Assembly (NCBI GenBank): GCA_040904025.1
Contig: JBBDUG010000008.1
Span: 1-47,185, forward strand
Reading direction: 5' to 3'
Source: JBBDUG01 sp040904025
GTDB taxonomy: Bacteria > Patescibacteriota > Minisyncoccia > Phycocordibacterales > SW-6-46-9
DNA: 47,185 nucleotides
The notes below the pieces were generated by a model that saw only the letters and a program-made list of their open reading frames with translations, made no database searches and was not told the DNA's origin. Positions 32,177 through 40,265 of the stretch are shown here, piece after piece. Position 1 is the first letter of the stretch; the number at the start of each line of letters is the position of its first letter. Position numbers and translations under genes: made by a program.

Positions 32177-32858
32177 AGAAGAAATTGAATGGCTCAACCA
32201 TAATTTTCCTGATCTTCAAGTAAATAACGAAAGCAATGTTATTGAGGGAACTGTTTGGTTCAACTCCGTCTATGACAAGGTGGCGAATGAGTTCACAGCT
32301 TTCCCTAAGCCCGGTGTTGTTTATGCGGGTGAGATGTTTGCAGGTAAATATGAGGTCAAAATTACTAAGAGCGACAAGAAACGTAGAGTGCCTGAGTTGC
32401 AAGTCTTTATAGATCAAAGTAAGTGGATCCCTAATAGACATTTCTACGATATTGGATACGGCAAGGCTTGTGTTGCTGGTCCTGTAGAAGAAGATAATCT
32501 TTTTACCCGATATAGTTTCTACGAATATTTTGAAAGATTTGTAATTCAGTTTTTATATGCCCAATCATATTTTGATAAACACGGTAAGTGGCCGTGGTTT
32601 GCGTACGCTCACAACGCCGCTGGAATTTTAGAGTCATTCAGCAAAAGTGAAAAGACTAAATCGCAAACTTTAGCCTGTCTTAAACGCCTAAAAGCAAATA
32701 GGCGTTGGGACGAAGTTAGATCGATTCTAGGTGGTCGTTTTGATGGAAAGAAGTGTCTTTGTGGTAGTAAAAGTATGCTCAATAAGTGTCATGCAAATTT
32801 AGTTTGGGTTGCCCGTGATTTTTGCAATACAGCAAAGGGGTATGGGATAAATATATAG
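32160..32858 (+). CDS. CBASS-associated E2-like protein with SEC-C zinc motif
   Basis: 232 residues from ATG 32160, overlapping the CD-NTase end by 17 bases. It resembles the E2-like accessory proteins of short type II CBASS. The strand KYEVKIT...ELQVFID is followed by HFYDIGYGKACVAG, with candidate catalytic Cys104 and His94. A helical region (EYFERFVIQFLYAQSYFDKHGKWPW) comes next, and a C-terminal SEC-C-type zinc motif CLCGSKSMLNKCH (199-211). There is no E1 domain or JAB peptidase in the operon. The role would be covalent modification or priming of the CD-NTase, inferred from the family and position. Confidence 0.7.
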   Translation: MTMITKEEIEWLNHNFPDLQVNNESNVIEGTVWFNSVYDKVANEFTAFPKPGVVYAGEMFAGKYEVKITKSDKKRRVPELQVFIDQSKWIPNRHFYDIGYGKACVAGPVEEDNLFTRYSFYEYFERFVIQFLYAQSYFDKHGKWPWFAYAHNAAGILESFSKSEKTKSQTLACLKRLKANRRWDEVRSILGGRFDGKKCLCGSKSMLNKCHANLVWVARDFCNTAKGYGINI

Positions 32859-32863
32859 TGACT

Positions 32864-33286
32864 ATGTTTGATGTAATCTTTAAAAATTATTGTTTGCTCT
32901 CCGATATCCCAACTTCACAGTCTTTCTTTGGCCGGTTCTGGAAAGGTGCACTTACCGTTTGGGTGGACTACTGGCCGTACATTATCGGATTTTTTGTCAT
33001 TGTTGTCATCAGTGAACTCCTTACGAGGCATAGAAATCCATACAACTCAGCTAATGGCTTTACGCCAGACTTCAACCGACTCGTTGGTAGTCTTACGTAC
33101 ATGTTGTTACAACTACTTCTATATTTCGCTATATATTTAATAGTAGGTAATGTCGCATATTGTTTTTCATGGCCATACATAGCCCATGTACTAGTCTTTT
33201 CACTTAATTTCGCTTTTCTTCACGGTATCGGTTTCTGGCCAGAGAGACCAAAACCAAAGCGATATCGACGAAGACGAAAGTGGTAA
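32864..33286 (+). CDS. Membrane protein at the end of the CBASS operon
   Basis: 140 residues from ATG 32864, 5 bases after the E2-like gene; an upstream frame start inside that gene is less likely. Three hydrophobic spans: about 35-55 (YIIGFFVIVVISELL), 75-97 (LTYMLLQLLLYFAIYLIVGNVA) and 103-120 (IAHVLVFSLNFAFLHGIGF). Basic cytoplasmic tail (KPKRYRRRRKW). Not recognised. It might be a second, membrane-acting effector or unrelated cargo. A terminator follows directly. Confidence 0.65.
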   Translation: MFDVIFKNYCLLSDIPTSQSFFGRFWKGALTVWVDYWPYIIGFFVIVVISELLTRHRNPYNSANGFTPDFNRLVGSLTYMLLQLLLYFAIYLIVGNVAYCFSWPYIAHVLVFSLNFAFLHGIGFWPERPKPKRYRRRRKW

Positions 33287-33310
33287 AAAGTGTCACTTTT
33301 GTCACTTTTT
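33285..33310 (+). terminator. Terminator of the CBASS operon
   Basis: AAAAAGTG (33285-33292) pairs with CACTTTTT (33303-33310); the stem ends in a T-run and begins in the last codon/stop of the membrane-protein gene. Confidence 0.65.
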
Positions 33311-33436
33311 GCTCCTCTCGAGAAGGGTCGTTAAGGATTTAAGGTGAATAGCTACGAAAGCCTTACGGGGCAATGAATCCACTTGGTTCCATCACGATTC
33401 GGCTCACAAATTGAAACTTCTTCAAAAACCTGTGCT

Positions 33437-33886
33437 CTAGTCTGCAAGAACAACGGCAGGGTAGGAGGAGAGTTGGCTACAACCTAGCCAGGTACGAGAC
33501 CAATCCCAATGGTCACCACGCCAACGGAGACAACGAACACCAGATCTGCCATCAGGGTATCGATAGATTGTTCCCCAGAAGAACGGAAAAACTTCTCTCC
33601 AGCTCTCCGGGATAAGTTCTTGGTGCTCGATAAGGTAGTCGAGAACATTTGCACTGAGAACAGATTGATCTTGAATAATTTCTTGAAGATCTGAACCAAC
33701 AATTATTTCATCTTTTTGTTTATTGAGTAGAAACAACTCAACCTTTTTTCCATCGATACACAAGTGCTCTGCACATCGTTCAATTTGAATAATTCCTTCG
33801 CCTCTGTGCTCTAAAATCTCCCAGTCTTTACTCGGAAGGTATGGATCCCCAGACAAATCAACAGATGTGGATGTATTATTTTTCAT
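33437..33886 (-). CDS. Orphan DGR-target-like protein
   Basis: 149 residues from ATG 33886. The N-terminal roughly 90 residues are mixed (ILEHRGEGIIQIERCAEHLCIDGKKVELFLL). The C-terminus has the aromatic-rich pattern FFWGTIYRYPDGRSGVRCLRW followed by HWDW, WLGC and PAVVLAD. Short-spaced Trp anchors with variable residues between them resemble variable-protein ends, and from memory similar proteins recur in Parcubacteria. None of TR1, TR2 or TR3 matches its DNA, so any template would lie outside the window. It is the last gene before the right island boundary. Confidence 0.6.
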   Translation of the reverse strand: MKNNTSTSVDLSGDPYLPSKDWEILEHRGEGIIQIERCAEHLCIDGKKVELFLLNKQKDEIIVGSDLQEIIQDQSVLSANVLDYLIEHQELIPESWREVFPFFWGTIYRYPDGRSGVRCLRWRGDHWDWSRTWLGCSQLSSYPAVVLAD

Positions 33887-34044
33887 AACAAAATTCAAGG
33901 TATTTAAACTTGTCTTAACATTCTACCTAACCATCTTACACAATAATGTATATATAGACACTCAGTTGAGCATCTCTAGTGTATTAGTGGAAACGGATAT
34001 ATTGAACGAGTTGGTCTATTAGATTATCAAATGTTCGAGGTCTA

Positions 34045-34068
34045 TCCCGTTGGGGTAACAATACAAAA
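34045..34068 (+). repeat. Right attachment-like site (tRNA-Glu 3' end remnant)
   Basis: Direct repeat of 4122-4145: TCCCGTTGGGGT exact, then ACAATA and AAC conserved with 3 mismatches in 24. It is preceded by TTCGA, as in the tRNA T loop. It is not a complete tRNA. It lies 8 bases before the Zur-like gene, at the point where core genes resume. Confidence 0.65.
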
Positions 34069-34075
34069 CTCCCTC

Positions 34076-34432
34076 CTACCCATGATTACACCTACCCCGC
34101 ACTGTCACCTCTATCTCATCAACTTTAAAGTCTTTTAACTTAAGTAGCTTTTTAATTTTCTCATCAGGTGCAGTGAAGTGGATAACATTCTCGCAATCAG
34201 TACATACTGCATGATGATGTGGTTCATGCTGATATTCATACAGCACTTCATCTGTATCTAAAAACACTTTAGTGATGAGCTTCTCTTTCACAAAAAGATC
34301 AAGATTACGATATATCGTAACTAAATCGATATCAGGCAATTTCGCATGTATCTCTTTTGCAGAAAGGGTCCCCTCATGCTTTTTAAGCACATCAAGTATT
34401 TGTTTCCTTTTCGTTGTTAGGCGTAGTGTCAT
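34076..34432 (-). CDS. Fur-family metal regulator (probably zinc, Zur)
   Basis: 118 residues from ATG 34432; a TTG two codons upstream is disfavoured. The N-terminal winged helix (TTKRKQILDVLKKHEGTLSAKEIHAKL, LVTIYRNLDLFVKEKLI) and C-terminal metal domain with HEPHHHAVCTDCENVIHF are classic Fur-family. One Cys pair (CTDC) is present, while the second structural pair is reduced to a single Cys near the end (GRCNHG). It is divergent from the ZIP transporter and flanked by two perfect palindromic boxes, supporting control of zinc uptake. Zur versus Fur or Mur is inferred from that context. Confidence 0.88.
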   Translation of the reverse strand: MTLRLTTKRKQILDVLKKHEGTLSAKEIHAKLPDIDLVTIYRNLDLFVKEKLITKVFLDTDEVLYEYQHEPHHHAVCTDCENVIHFTAPDEKIKKLLKLKDFKVDEIEVTVRGRCNHG

Positions 34433-34492
34433 ATGCAAGTGATTTGCATCTTAGCAGAATACTGCTATACTCGCAATGCAAGTGATTTGCAT
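34433..34492. promoter_or_regulatory. Divergent promoter with two perfect Zur/Fur boxes
   Basis: ATGCAAGTGATTTGCAT occurs identically at 34433-34449 and 34476-34492 (inverted repeat ATGCAA-N5-TTGCAT). For the ZIP gene, TTGCAT (34444-34449), 16-bp spacer, TATACT (34466-34471). For the regulator (minus strand), TTGCGA, 17-bp spacer, TAAGAT. The boxes cover the -35, the transcription starts and the regulator's start-codon region, so binding would repress both genes. Confidence 0.85.
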
Positions 34493-34512
34493 TTATTTCT
34501 AACCTGATATAT

Positions 34513-35352
34513 ATGATTCTTGAACCCATATTAGCAGCAGTCGGTATCGCTCTGGTATCACTCACCGGAGTATTGTTCTTTGGGAGCAATAAGCAGCTCA
34601 TGAGGATACAAAAGTATGTCATACCAGTAGCGGTAGGTGTCTTTTTGAGCTTGATTCTTTTTGAACTCATTCCAGAGACACTCGTACTTTCACCAGAATA
34701 CGGAGGCATCGCCATCGCTGTTGGCTTTATCGGGTTCTACATACTCTCAAGCATGCTTCATGAATGGTATCACCACCTCGAAGAGGAGGATTGTGACCGA
34801 AGGGGTGCAGCAGTTCTTCTTCTCATCGGAGATGCTATTCACAATGCAGCAGATGGTGTTATCCTCGGAGGAGCATTTCTCGTTGATCCAACTATTGGAA
34901 TTGCAGCAGCAATAGGGATAGCATTGCATGAGGCACCACAAGAGGTAGTGGAGTTTGGTGTACTGGTCCGAGCCGGTTTTAGTCGTACAAAAGCAGCTCT
35001 ATACAACCTAATCTCTGCAAGCAGCGTTATTCTCGGAACCATCATCACTATCGCCCTCGCCACACACGCAGAAGAATATATTTGGCTACTCACAGGTATT
35101 GCCGCAGGAAACCTTCTCTTCCTAGCTGCAAGTGATCTTCTCCCACGTGTTCATGGGGATCTTAAGAACTATGGCAGTGTCTGGAAATCTGCCACATTGA
35201 TCACACTCGGATTCATCTTCATGACCGGTATCCTCATGTGGACCCATGAATATTTTGGCCATGGACACGAACAGGAAGAGCACTATGAAGAACACCATGA
35301 CGAGATTGAAGAACATCATGATGAAATCGATGAACACGGACATGATGCCTGA
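34513..35352 (+). CDS. ZIP-family metal transporter
   Basis: 279 residues, about 8 membrane spans. TM4 contains GDAIHNAADGVILGGAF, and TM5 GIALHEAPQEVVEFGVL supplies the paired His/Glu metal site (HNxxD and HExPxE patterns). The C-terminus is a His/Glu-rich tail (EHYEEHHDEIEEHHDEIDEHGH) that could bind zinc. It imports Zn or Fe into the cytoplasm. It is repressed by the divergent regulator through the two boxes and is followed by YibE/F. Confidence 0.92.
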   Translation: MILEPILAAVGIALVSLTGVLFFGSNKQLMRIQKYVIPVAVGVFLSLILFELIPETLVLSPEYGGIAIAVGFIGFYILSSMLHEWYHHLEEEDCDRRGAAVLLLIGDAIHNAADGVILGGAFLVDPTIGIAAAIGIALHEAPQEVVEFGVLVRAGFSRTKAALYNLISASSVILGTIITIALATHAEEYIWLLTGIAAGNLLFLAASDLLPRVHGDLKNYGSVWKSATLITLGFIFMTGILMWTHEYFGHGHEQEEHYEEHHDEIEEHHDEIDEHGHDA

Positions 35353-35373
35353 TTTGATATAATATGATGCGTA

Positions 35374-36501
35374 ATGAAATCAAACCTCTCCAAAATACTA
35401 TTTACCACACTTGCTCTGGTAGCACTCGTATCTCCCACCGTTGCCACGGCTCAAGAGGTATACGATAGCTATCAAGGCACATGGCATGGAAAAGTAGTTG
35501 AAGTACTCGATGAGGAGATTCGAGATATTCCAGGAACAGACACCCAACATCTCTATCAAACCATACGAGCGGAAGTACTCGATGGACCCCAAAAAGGTGA
35601 TATCATCACCATTGAAAATGACTACTTAGAACTTAAAGAAGGTAATAAGTTCTATTTCAACCACAACGTCCTCATAGATGGCAGAGAGACGTATAGCGTC
35701 ATCAATATCGACAGAAGAGGAGGTCTCTTCTTTTTGATCGCAATATTTATCGGCGCAATCATTATATTCGGTAGATGGCAGGGAGTACGTTCGCTCGTTG
35801 CACTTGCCGGAAGCTTCTTTGCTATTTTCTACATTCTCATGCCCGGCATACTCGGTGGTTGGAGTCCACTGCTTGCAAGTATTCTGGTTGCCTCTGGTAT
35901 ACTCTTTGCCGCCATCTTCTTTACCCACGGCTTCAATCGAGAATCACTTGTCGCCTACGGAGGAACAATGATCGCTGTTGCCCTCACAGGCCTCTTTGCC
36001 GTATTTTCTGTACATCTCACCGACCTATCTGGATTTTCCTCCGAGTCGGCCACATATCTAAACTTCAACACCGGTGGTTCTCTCGACTTCACCGCATTAC
36101 TCCTCGGAGCGATCATCATCGGAGTATTGGGTATACTCGATGATATTGCTGTAACACAGGCAGCTATTGTTACCGAACTATATGAAAGCAACCCGTCTTT
36201 AAGCAGGGCTGAGGTGTATAAGAAGGCATTGAGAGTTGGACGCGAGCATGTCAGTGCACTGGTTAACACACTTGTTCTTGCATACACCGGAGCTTCACTC
36301 CCTCTTTTGCTCCATTTCTATACCGCATCCTCGAGTATAAGTATGGCGATAAATACAGAGTTGTTTGCAACAGAGATAGTACGAACTATCGTAGGAAGCA
36401 TTGGACTAATACTGGCAGTCCCCATTGTTACAGCACTCGCTGTACTCTATCTAAAGGGGTATAAATCAAAGCACTCACACTCTCACTCACACCATCACTA
36501 A
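35374..36501 (+). CDS. YibE/F-like multi-span membrane protein
   Basis: 375 residues. Signal peptide/first span (FTTLALVALVSPTVATAQ), a beta-rich extracytoplasmic domain at about 30-110 (GKVVEVLDEE, RAEVLDGPQKGDIITIEND, like the family's OB-type region), then seven or so membrane spans including the conserved GVLGILDDIAVTQAAIVTELYESNP motif. It ends with a His-rich tail (HSHSHSHHH). The biochemical function of YibE/F is not established. The His tail and 21-base gap to the ZIP gene suggest a role with metal transport. Confidence 0.88.
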   Translation: MKSNLSKILFTTLALVALVSPTVATAQEVYDSYQGTWHGKVVEVLDEEIRDIPGTDTQHLYQTIRAEVLDGPQKGDIITIENDYLELKEGNKFYFNHNVLIDGRETYSVINIDRRGGLFFLIAIFIGAIIIFGRWQGVRSLVALAGSFFAIFYILMPGILGGWSPLLASILVASGILFAAIFFTHGFNRESLVAYGGTMIAVALTGLFAVFSVHLTDLSGFSSESATYLNFNTGGSLDFTALLLGAIIIGVLGILDDIAVTQAAIVTELYESNPSLSRAEVYKKALRVGREHVSALVNTLVLAYTGASLPLLLHFYTASSSISMAINTELFATEIVRTIVGSIGLILAVPIVTALAVLYLKGYKSKHSHSHSHHH

Positions 36502-36516
36502 TCGACGTGATATGAT

Positions 36517-36900
36517 ATGGATATGAATATCGTATATATAATCCTTTCAGTCATAGTTGGGTACTATATTGGCCGCAAAACTAAAAAGACCTCACTCCCC
36601 TCCTCTCCGGAGGAAATCTCGGAGGCACAGGAAGCCGCACGGGAAGCTCTCTCCGAGAGAACTGAGGGGCGCAAAGAGGAGATTGTTGAGATGATGCAGA
36701 ATGCAAAAGAGCGCCATGAGGCGCTTAAAGCCTGTGGATTGGCTGAGGAACGGAAAGGAATACATAGAGAAGATGTAGAGAGGCTACTCGGTGTATCAGC
36801 ACAGACTGCTCTAAAATACCTCAACTCACTTGAGGATGACGGAAAGATAGAGCAGATCGGAGTATCCGGAAAAGACGTATACTACAAGCTTATCTCTTAG
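36517..36900 (+). CDS. Membrane-tethered winged-HTH protein
   Basis: 127 residues. Residues 5-19 form a membrane anchor (IVYIILSVIVGYYIG). A charged coiled coil follows (SEAQEAAREALSERTEGRKEEIVEMMQNAKERHEAL). The C-terminal winged helix (HREDVERLLGVSAQTALKYLNSLEDDGKIEQIG) resembles MarR/DeoR-type wHTH. Probably a membrane-localised regulator; its partner is unknown. It lies 15 bases after yibE/F, likely co-transcribed. An A/T-rich palindrome (about 36908-36937) follows. Confidence 0.75.
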   Translation: MDMNIVYIILSVIVGYYIGRKTKKTSLPSSPEEISEAQEAAREALSERTEGRKEEIVEMMQNAKERHEALKACGLAEERKGIHREDVERLLGVSAQTALKYLNSLEDDGKIEQIGVSGKDVYYKLIS

Positions 36901-37022
36901 GGAGAATTATATAAAACCTAGGCGGATTTTATATAGATATCCCCGTCCATTTTATTGACAAAAGACACTTCTCTCACTAGTTTTATAACTGAACCTGTTC
37001 CATTATATTCTGGAGGAAGAAG

Positions 37023-37310
37023 ATGTCTGACTCATTAATACGCCGACTCACTCCGTTGAATAAACAAGGGGGTACCGCCAGCTTCATCGCCAACGTCATA
37101 GAGGACGATGAACTTCTCTCAAAGGAAGAAGTGTTTCTGATAAAGCGGAAAGGACGCTGGGTTCCCGCCCTTGTTAAAAAGGATATGCGCGGACTCCCAC
37201 AACTTTCGCTCACCATCGGGATTCCCATCCCTGACCATGAACATATTGAGGGAGTTAAGTTGGCACAGGTGTGCTCGGATGGCATAAACGCCCTTCCTCT
37301 TAGTAAATAA
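37023..37310 (+). CDS. Small protein of unknown function
   Basis: 95 residues (MSDSLIRRLTPLNKQGGTASFIANVIEDDE...), mixed alpha/beta, no signal peptide or domain recognised. A purine-rich GGAGGAAGAAG lies just before the ATG and is a good ribosome-binding site. It has its own terminator at 37331-37360. The convergent neighbour is ftsI. Confidence 0.65.
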   Translation: MSDSLIRRLTPLNKQGGTASFIANVIEDDELLSKEEVFLIKRKGRWVPALVKKDMRGLPQLSLTIGIPIPDHEHIEGVKLAQVCSDGINALPLSK

Positions 37311-37330
37311 GGGTAGATACCCTCCCCCCA

Positions 37331-37360
37331 GCGTGACTGAAACCCAGTCACGCCTTTTTT
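37331..37360 (+). terminator. Terminator between the 37023 gene and ftsI
   Basis: Perfect 8-bp stem GCGTGACT/AGTCACGC (37331-37353) followed by CTTTTTT. Confidence 0.85.
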
Positions 37361-39079
37361 CTATCTATCCGGCGGAATTTGATAATAGGAGATAAGAAAA
37401 TCAACAAGGTCCATAAAGGGGTCGGTGAGTGTCTCGGATGCATATCGTGCTCCCTGGGGCTCGAGGCTTATGAGGAATATAAGGTACTTGGCTTCATACG
37501 CCGGAAAGTATCCAAAAAATGAGTGGAGAAAGCGATCATCATAGTATCCTCCGTTAGGAGCAGGGATCTGCGCTGTTCCCGTCTTTGCCGCAATATTATA
37601 CCCCTCTCGCTTCTCTGTGCCCCCAACCAGCGCATCATCTACAGCCCCGACAAGCATACGAGAGATCTCTTCAGATGTAGAGGGTCGTATAACCCCCTCT
37701 TTAACTGGTTTTTCAATATCACGTCGTATTCCAATGTCATATTTAATACTGTCAGTGACATGCGGTGTCACAAGTCGCCCACCATTTGCAAGTGTTGCAA
37801 GAGCACGGACTGTCGCAATGGGAGTCATTGCAATTCCCTGCCCGAATGAAGCGGTAAAGTGTTCGATATCACGAGGGCTTGAAAGGTTTTCGGTGAGTCC
37901 GGCAACTTCTCCCGGAAGATCAATATTTGTCAGACTCTGTATGCCATACCCACGCATATACTCAGAGAAGCGTTCATTCCCCAACCGCTGGACAACAAAG
38001 GAGACACCTGTGTTGAGAGATTGGTTGAGCACCTCCTGCATATTCACCACCCCTCGTGCACGTTTGTCATAGTTGGAGATTTTCTCCCCATTCACCTCAA
38101 TTGTCCCCGTGTCATTGTATGTTGTCTCGGGAGTTATAACTCCGGCATCAAGTCCCGCCGCTATTGTCAGTGGCTTTATAATAGATCCCATCTCATATAC
38201 ATTCTGTACGAGTGAGTTGGTGAATACTCCAACATCTCTCTCTTCATTATATGTATTGGGGTTAAATGAGGGCGTGACTCCCATAGCTCGTATTGCCCCT
38301 GTTTGGGGATCCATGATAATACCGGCAACCATCTTGGAGTTCCACGTCTCCGCTGCCTCTTGTAGTTGCTTCTCGAGTTCCCGCTGTACTGTTGGCTCAA
38401 TTGTGAGCTGAATGTCTCCTGAGCGCTGTGAATTCCCACTTACAATAGTCTCCCCCACCTGAGAGAATACTTCAGCAAAGAAGTTAATATAGAGGTTCTC
38501 AGTGTGTTCTGAGAGCGTATCATTCCAGTATTCTTCTGCTCCATAGCGTCCTTCGAGTGTATCCCCGTTATACCCCACAAATCCAAGAACATGACTGGCG
38601 AGATCTTGTCCAGGATAGAATCTCCACCGCTCCTTATACACCTTCACTCCATCTATCCCCAATGCAGAGATAGCATCCGCCTTCTCTTCGCTGAGACGAT
38701 TAAGTATTACTTCATACGGATCATCCTTCCCCGCCTTGAGAAAGAAGCTGTCCTTCTCGATCTCAACGATCTCAGAGAGTGCAGTATATGCAGCCTGTGC
38801 ATCTTCAATCGTACGCGGATTGATCGCAAGCAGGTATCCCGATTTCAGTGTTGCCGCAGAGACATGCTCTCCGTCTTTGTTGGTGAAATATATAGAACCG
38901 CGGGTAAAAAGATCTTGTGTTGTCTGTACATACTGTCGATCAGCACGATCATTAAACTCATCACCATGTACAACCTGTACGAAATAGAGTCTCACCCCGA
39001 GGATGAGAGCAGTGAAGATAAAAAAGCCCGTTATTATACGTAGTCGCTTTGTACTTAAATTTTTTCCAGTCCTACTCAC
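37361..39079 (-). CDS. ftsI: Penicillin-binding protein, septal transpeptidase (FtsI/PBP2-type)
   Basis: 572 residues. N-terminal membrane anchor at about 12-33 (IITGFFIFTALILGVRLYFVQVVHG), a dimerisation domain to about 230, then the transpeptidase: SIIK (active-site Ser) near 298 in EMGSIIKPL, SNYDK as the SxN motif near 340, and KTGTAQIP near 505. It crosslinks septal peptidoglycan. It overlaps the upstream ftsL-like gene by 8 bases in the mraZ-rsmH-ftsL-ftsI cluster. Confidence 0.93.
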   Translation of the reverse strand: MSRTGKNLSTKRLRIITGFFIFTALILGVRLYFVQVVHGDEFNDRADRQYVQTTQDLFTRGSIYFTNKDGEHVSAATLKSGYLLAINPRTIEDAQAAYTALSEIVEIEKDSFFLKAGKDDPYEVILNRLSEEKADAISALGIDGVKVYKERWRFYPGQDLASHVLGFVGYNGDTLEGRYGAEEYWNDTLSEHTENLYINFFAEVFSQVGETIVSGNSQRSGDIQLTIEPTVQRELEKQLQEAAETWNSKMVAGIIMDPQTGAIRAMGVTPSFNPNTYNEERDVGVFTNSLVQNVYEMGSIIKPLTIAAGLDAGVITPETTYNDTGTIEVNGEKISNYDKRARGVVNMQEVLNQSLNTGVSFVVQRLGNERFSEYMRGYGIQSLTNIDLPGEVAGLTENLSSPRDIEHFTASFGQGIAMTPIATVRALATLANGGRLVTPHVTDSIKYDIGIRRDIEKPVKEGVIRPSTSEEISRMLVGAVDDALVGGTEKREGYNIAAKTGTAQIPAPNGGYYDDRFLHSFFGYFPAYEAKYLIFLISLEPQGARYASETLTDPFMDLVDFLISYYQIPPDR

Positions 39080-39383
39080 GGAAGGTTACAACATCACTAG
39101 AACCGCGTGTGACAAAGTGCTGATTGGTCACTTCTTTAAATCCAAGAGTATGTGCGTATTCTTGTGTAAGTGTTGCTTTTGTCTGCATGTATTCATATTC
39201 CATCTCGGCAATACGTGCACTCACGAGAGCGATCTCCTCTTCAACATCTTTGCGATCCACCACATGCAAGACTGTTTTATTTACAAAATATGCGTATGAA
39301 ATAGAGGCAACAGCAAGAATTGCAATCAATCCAAATGTGATTGCTCTTTCTGTTCCTATTGATTGTAGTTTTGAAATGTTCAT
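39072..39383 (-). CDS. ftsL: FtsL-like cell-division protein
   Basis: 103 residues. One membrane span at about 17-34 (FGLIAILAVASISYAYFV) followed by a coiled coil (KDVEEEIALVSARIAEMEYEYMQTKATL): the FtsL/DivIC topology. Position between rsmH (4-base overlap) and ftsI (8-base overlap) is the usual one for ftsL. Sequence identity in this family is low, so the call rests on topology and synteny. Confidence 0.8.
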   Translation of the reverse strand: MNISKLQSIGTERAITFGLIAILAVASISYAYFVNKTVLHVVDRKDVEEEIALVSARIAEMEYEYMQTKATLTQEYAHTLGFKEVTNQHFVTRGSSDVVTFRE

Positions 39384-40264
39384 TGTCGTTCAGCTACGCG
39401 GAGTTTTGCGCTTCGTGCGCGAGGATTTTCCGCTCTCTCCTCTTCGCTTGGCTGCAGTGGCTTTTTTGTATGTATGAGTGCGTCTCTCTGACGCTTGAAG
39501 AAGTGCTTTACAACCCTATCCTCAAGACTGTGAAATGAAATGACTGCGAACCGTCCATTGGGGCCTAATCTCCCCCATCCACCTCGGAGCACCTCTCGGA
39601 GTGCCTCGATCTCATCATTCACAGCAATTCTTAAGGCTTGAAAGGTGCGTGTGGCCGGATGGATGCGTCCTCTCCGATAGCGGGCGGGAACGGCCTCTTC
39701 AATAATCTCCCGAAGGTCTTTTGTGGTATTTATGGGAGATTCTTTCCGCGTGGAAATGATTGCTTCTGTAATACGGCGTGCATATCGCTCTTCGCCATAT
39801 CCGGAGATCACTGCTTCGATATTCTCCCCGTCCCATTGATTCACAATTGTTGACGCGGTGAGATCATCTTCTTTGGGATGCGGATTGAATGTCATGAGGA
39901 GAGGTTCTTCCCCTTTAAAGCTGAATCCGCGCCCTGATGAATCGATCTGCTCACTGCGTATACCGAGATCAAGAAGAATACCGTCTACATATTTAATCTC
40001 AAGATCATCAAGAACCTGAGTGATATTGCGTGCATTCTCTCGAATGAGATGGGTCGTGCACGCAAGATCAGAGAGATTCTCTTCTGCCATCTTAAGCGCT
40101 TCGGAATCCTCGTCGAGACCGATAATTGTGCCGCTCGCGCCTAGTTTCTTTCCGATTTCTCGAGCATGTCCACCATTTCCGATAGTCCCATCAACAAATA
40201 TCTCGCCTTCTTGTGGATCAAGGAGATCGAGAACTTCATCGAGGAGTACAGGGATATGAGTCAT
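39380..40264 (-). CDS. rsmH: 16S rRNA (cytosine-1402-N4)-methyltransferase
   Basis: 294 residues. HIPVLLDEVLDLL at the N-terminus, SAM-binding FVDGTIGNGGHAREI, GLDEDSEAL, ILLDLGIRSEQID and the C-terminal RFAVISFHSLEDRVVKHFF are hallmark RsmH (MraW) motifs. It N4-methylates C1402 in the ribosomal P site. It starts 1 base after mraZ. Confidence 0.96.
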   Translation of the reverse strand: MTHIPVLLDEVLDLLDPQEGEIFVDGTIGNGGHAREIGKKLGASGTIIGLDEDSEALKMAEENLSDLACTTHLIRENARNITQVLDDLEIKYVDGILLDLGIRSEQIDSSGRGFSFKGEEPLLMTFNPHPKEDDLTASTIVNQWDGENIEAVISGYGEERYARRITEAIISTRKESPINTTKDLREIIEEAVPARYRRGRIHPATRTFQALRIAVNDEIEALREVLRGGWGRLGPNGRFAVISFHSLEDRVVKHFFKRQRDALIHTKKPLQPSEEERAENPRARSAKLRVAERQ

Positions 40265-40265
40265 A

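Noticed and set aside
34030..34070. A second tRNA gene at the right island end
   Set aside because: Only the T-arm/acceptor 3' part is recognisable; there is no D arm or anticodon arm, so it is an attachment-site remnant.
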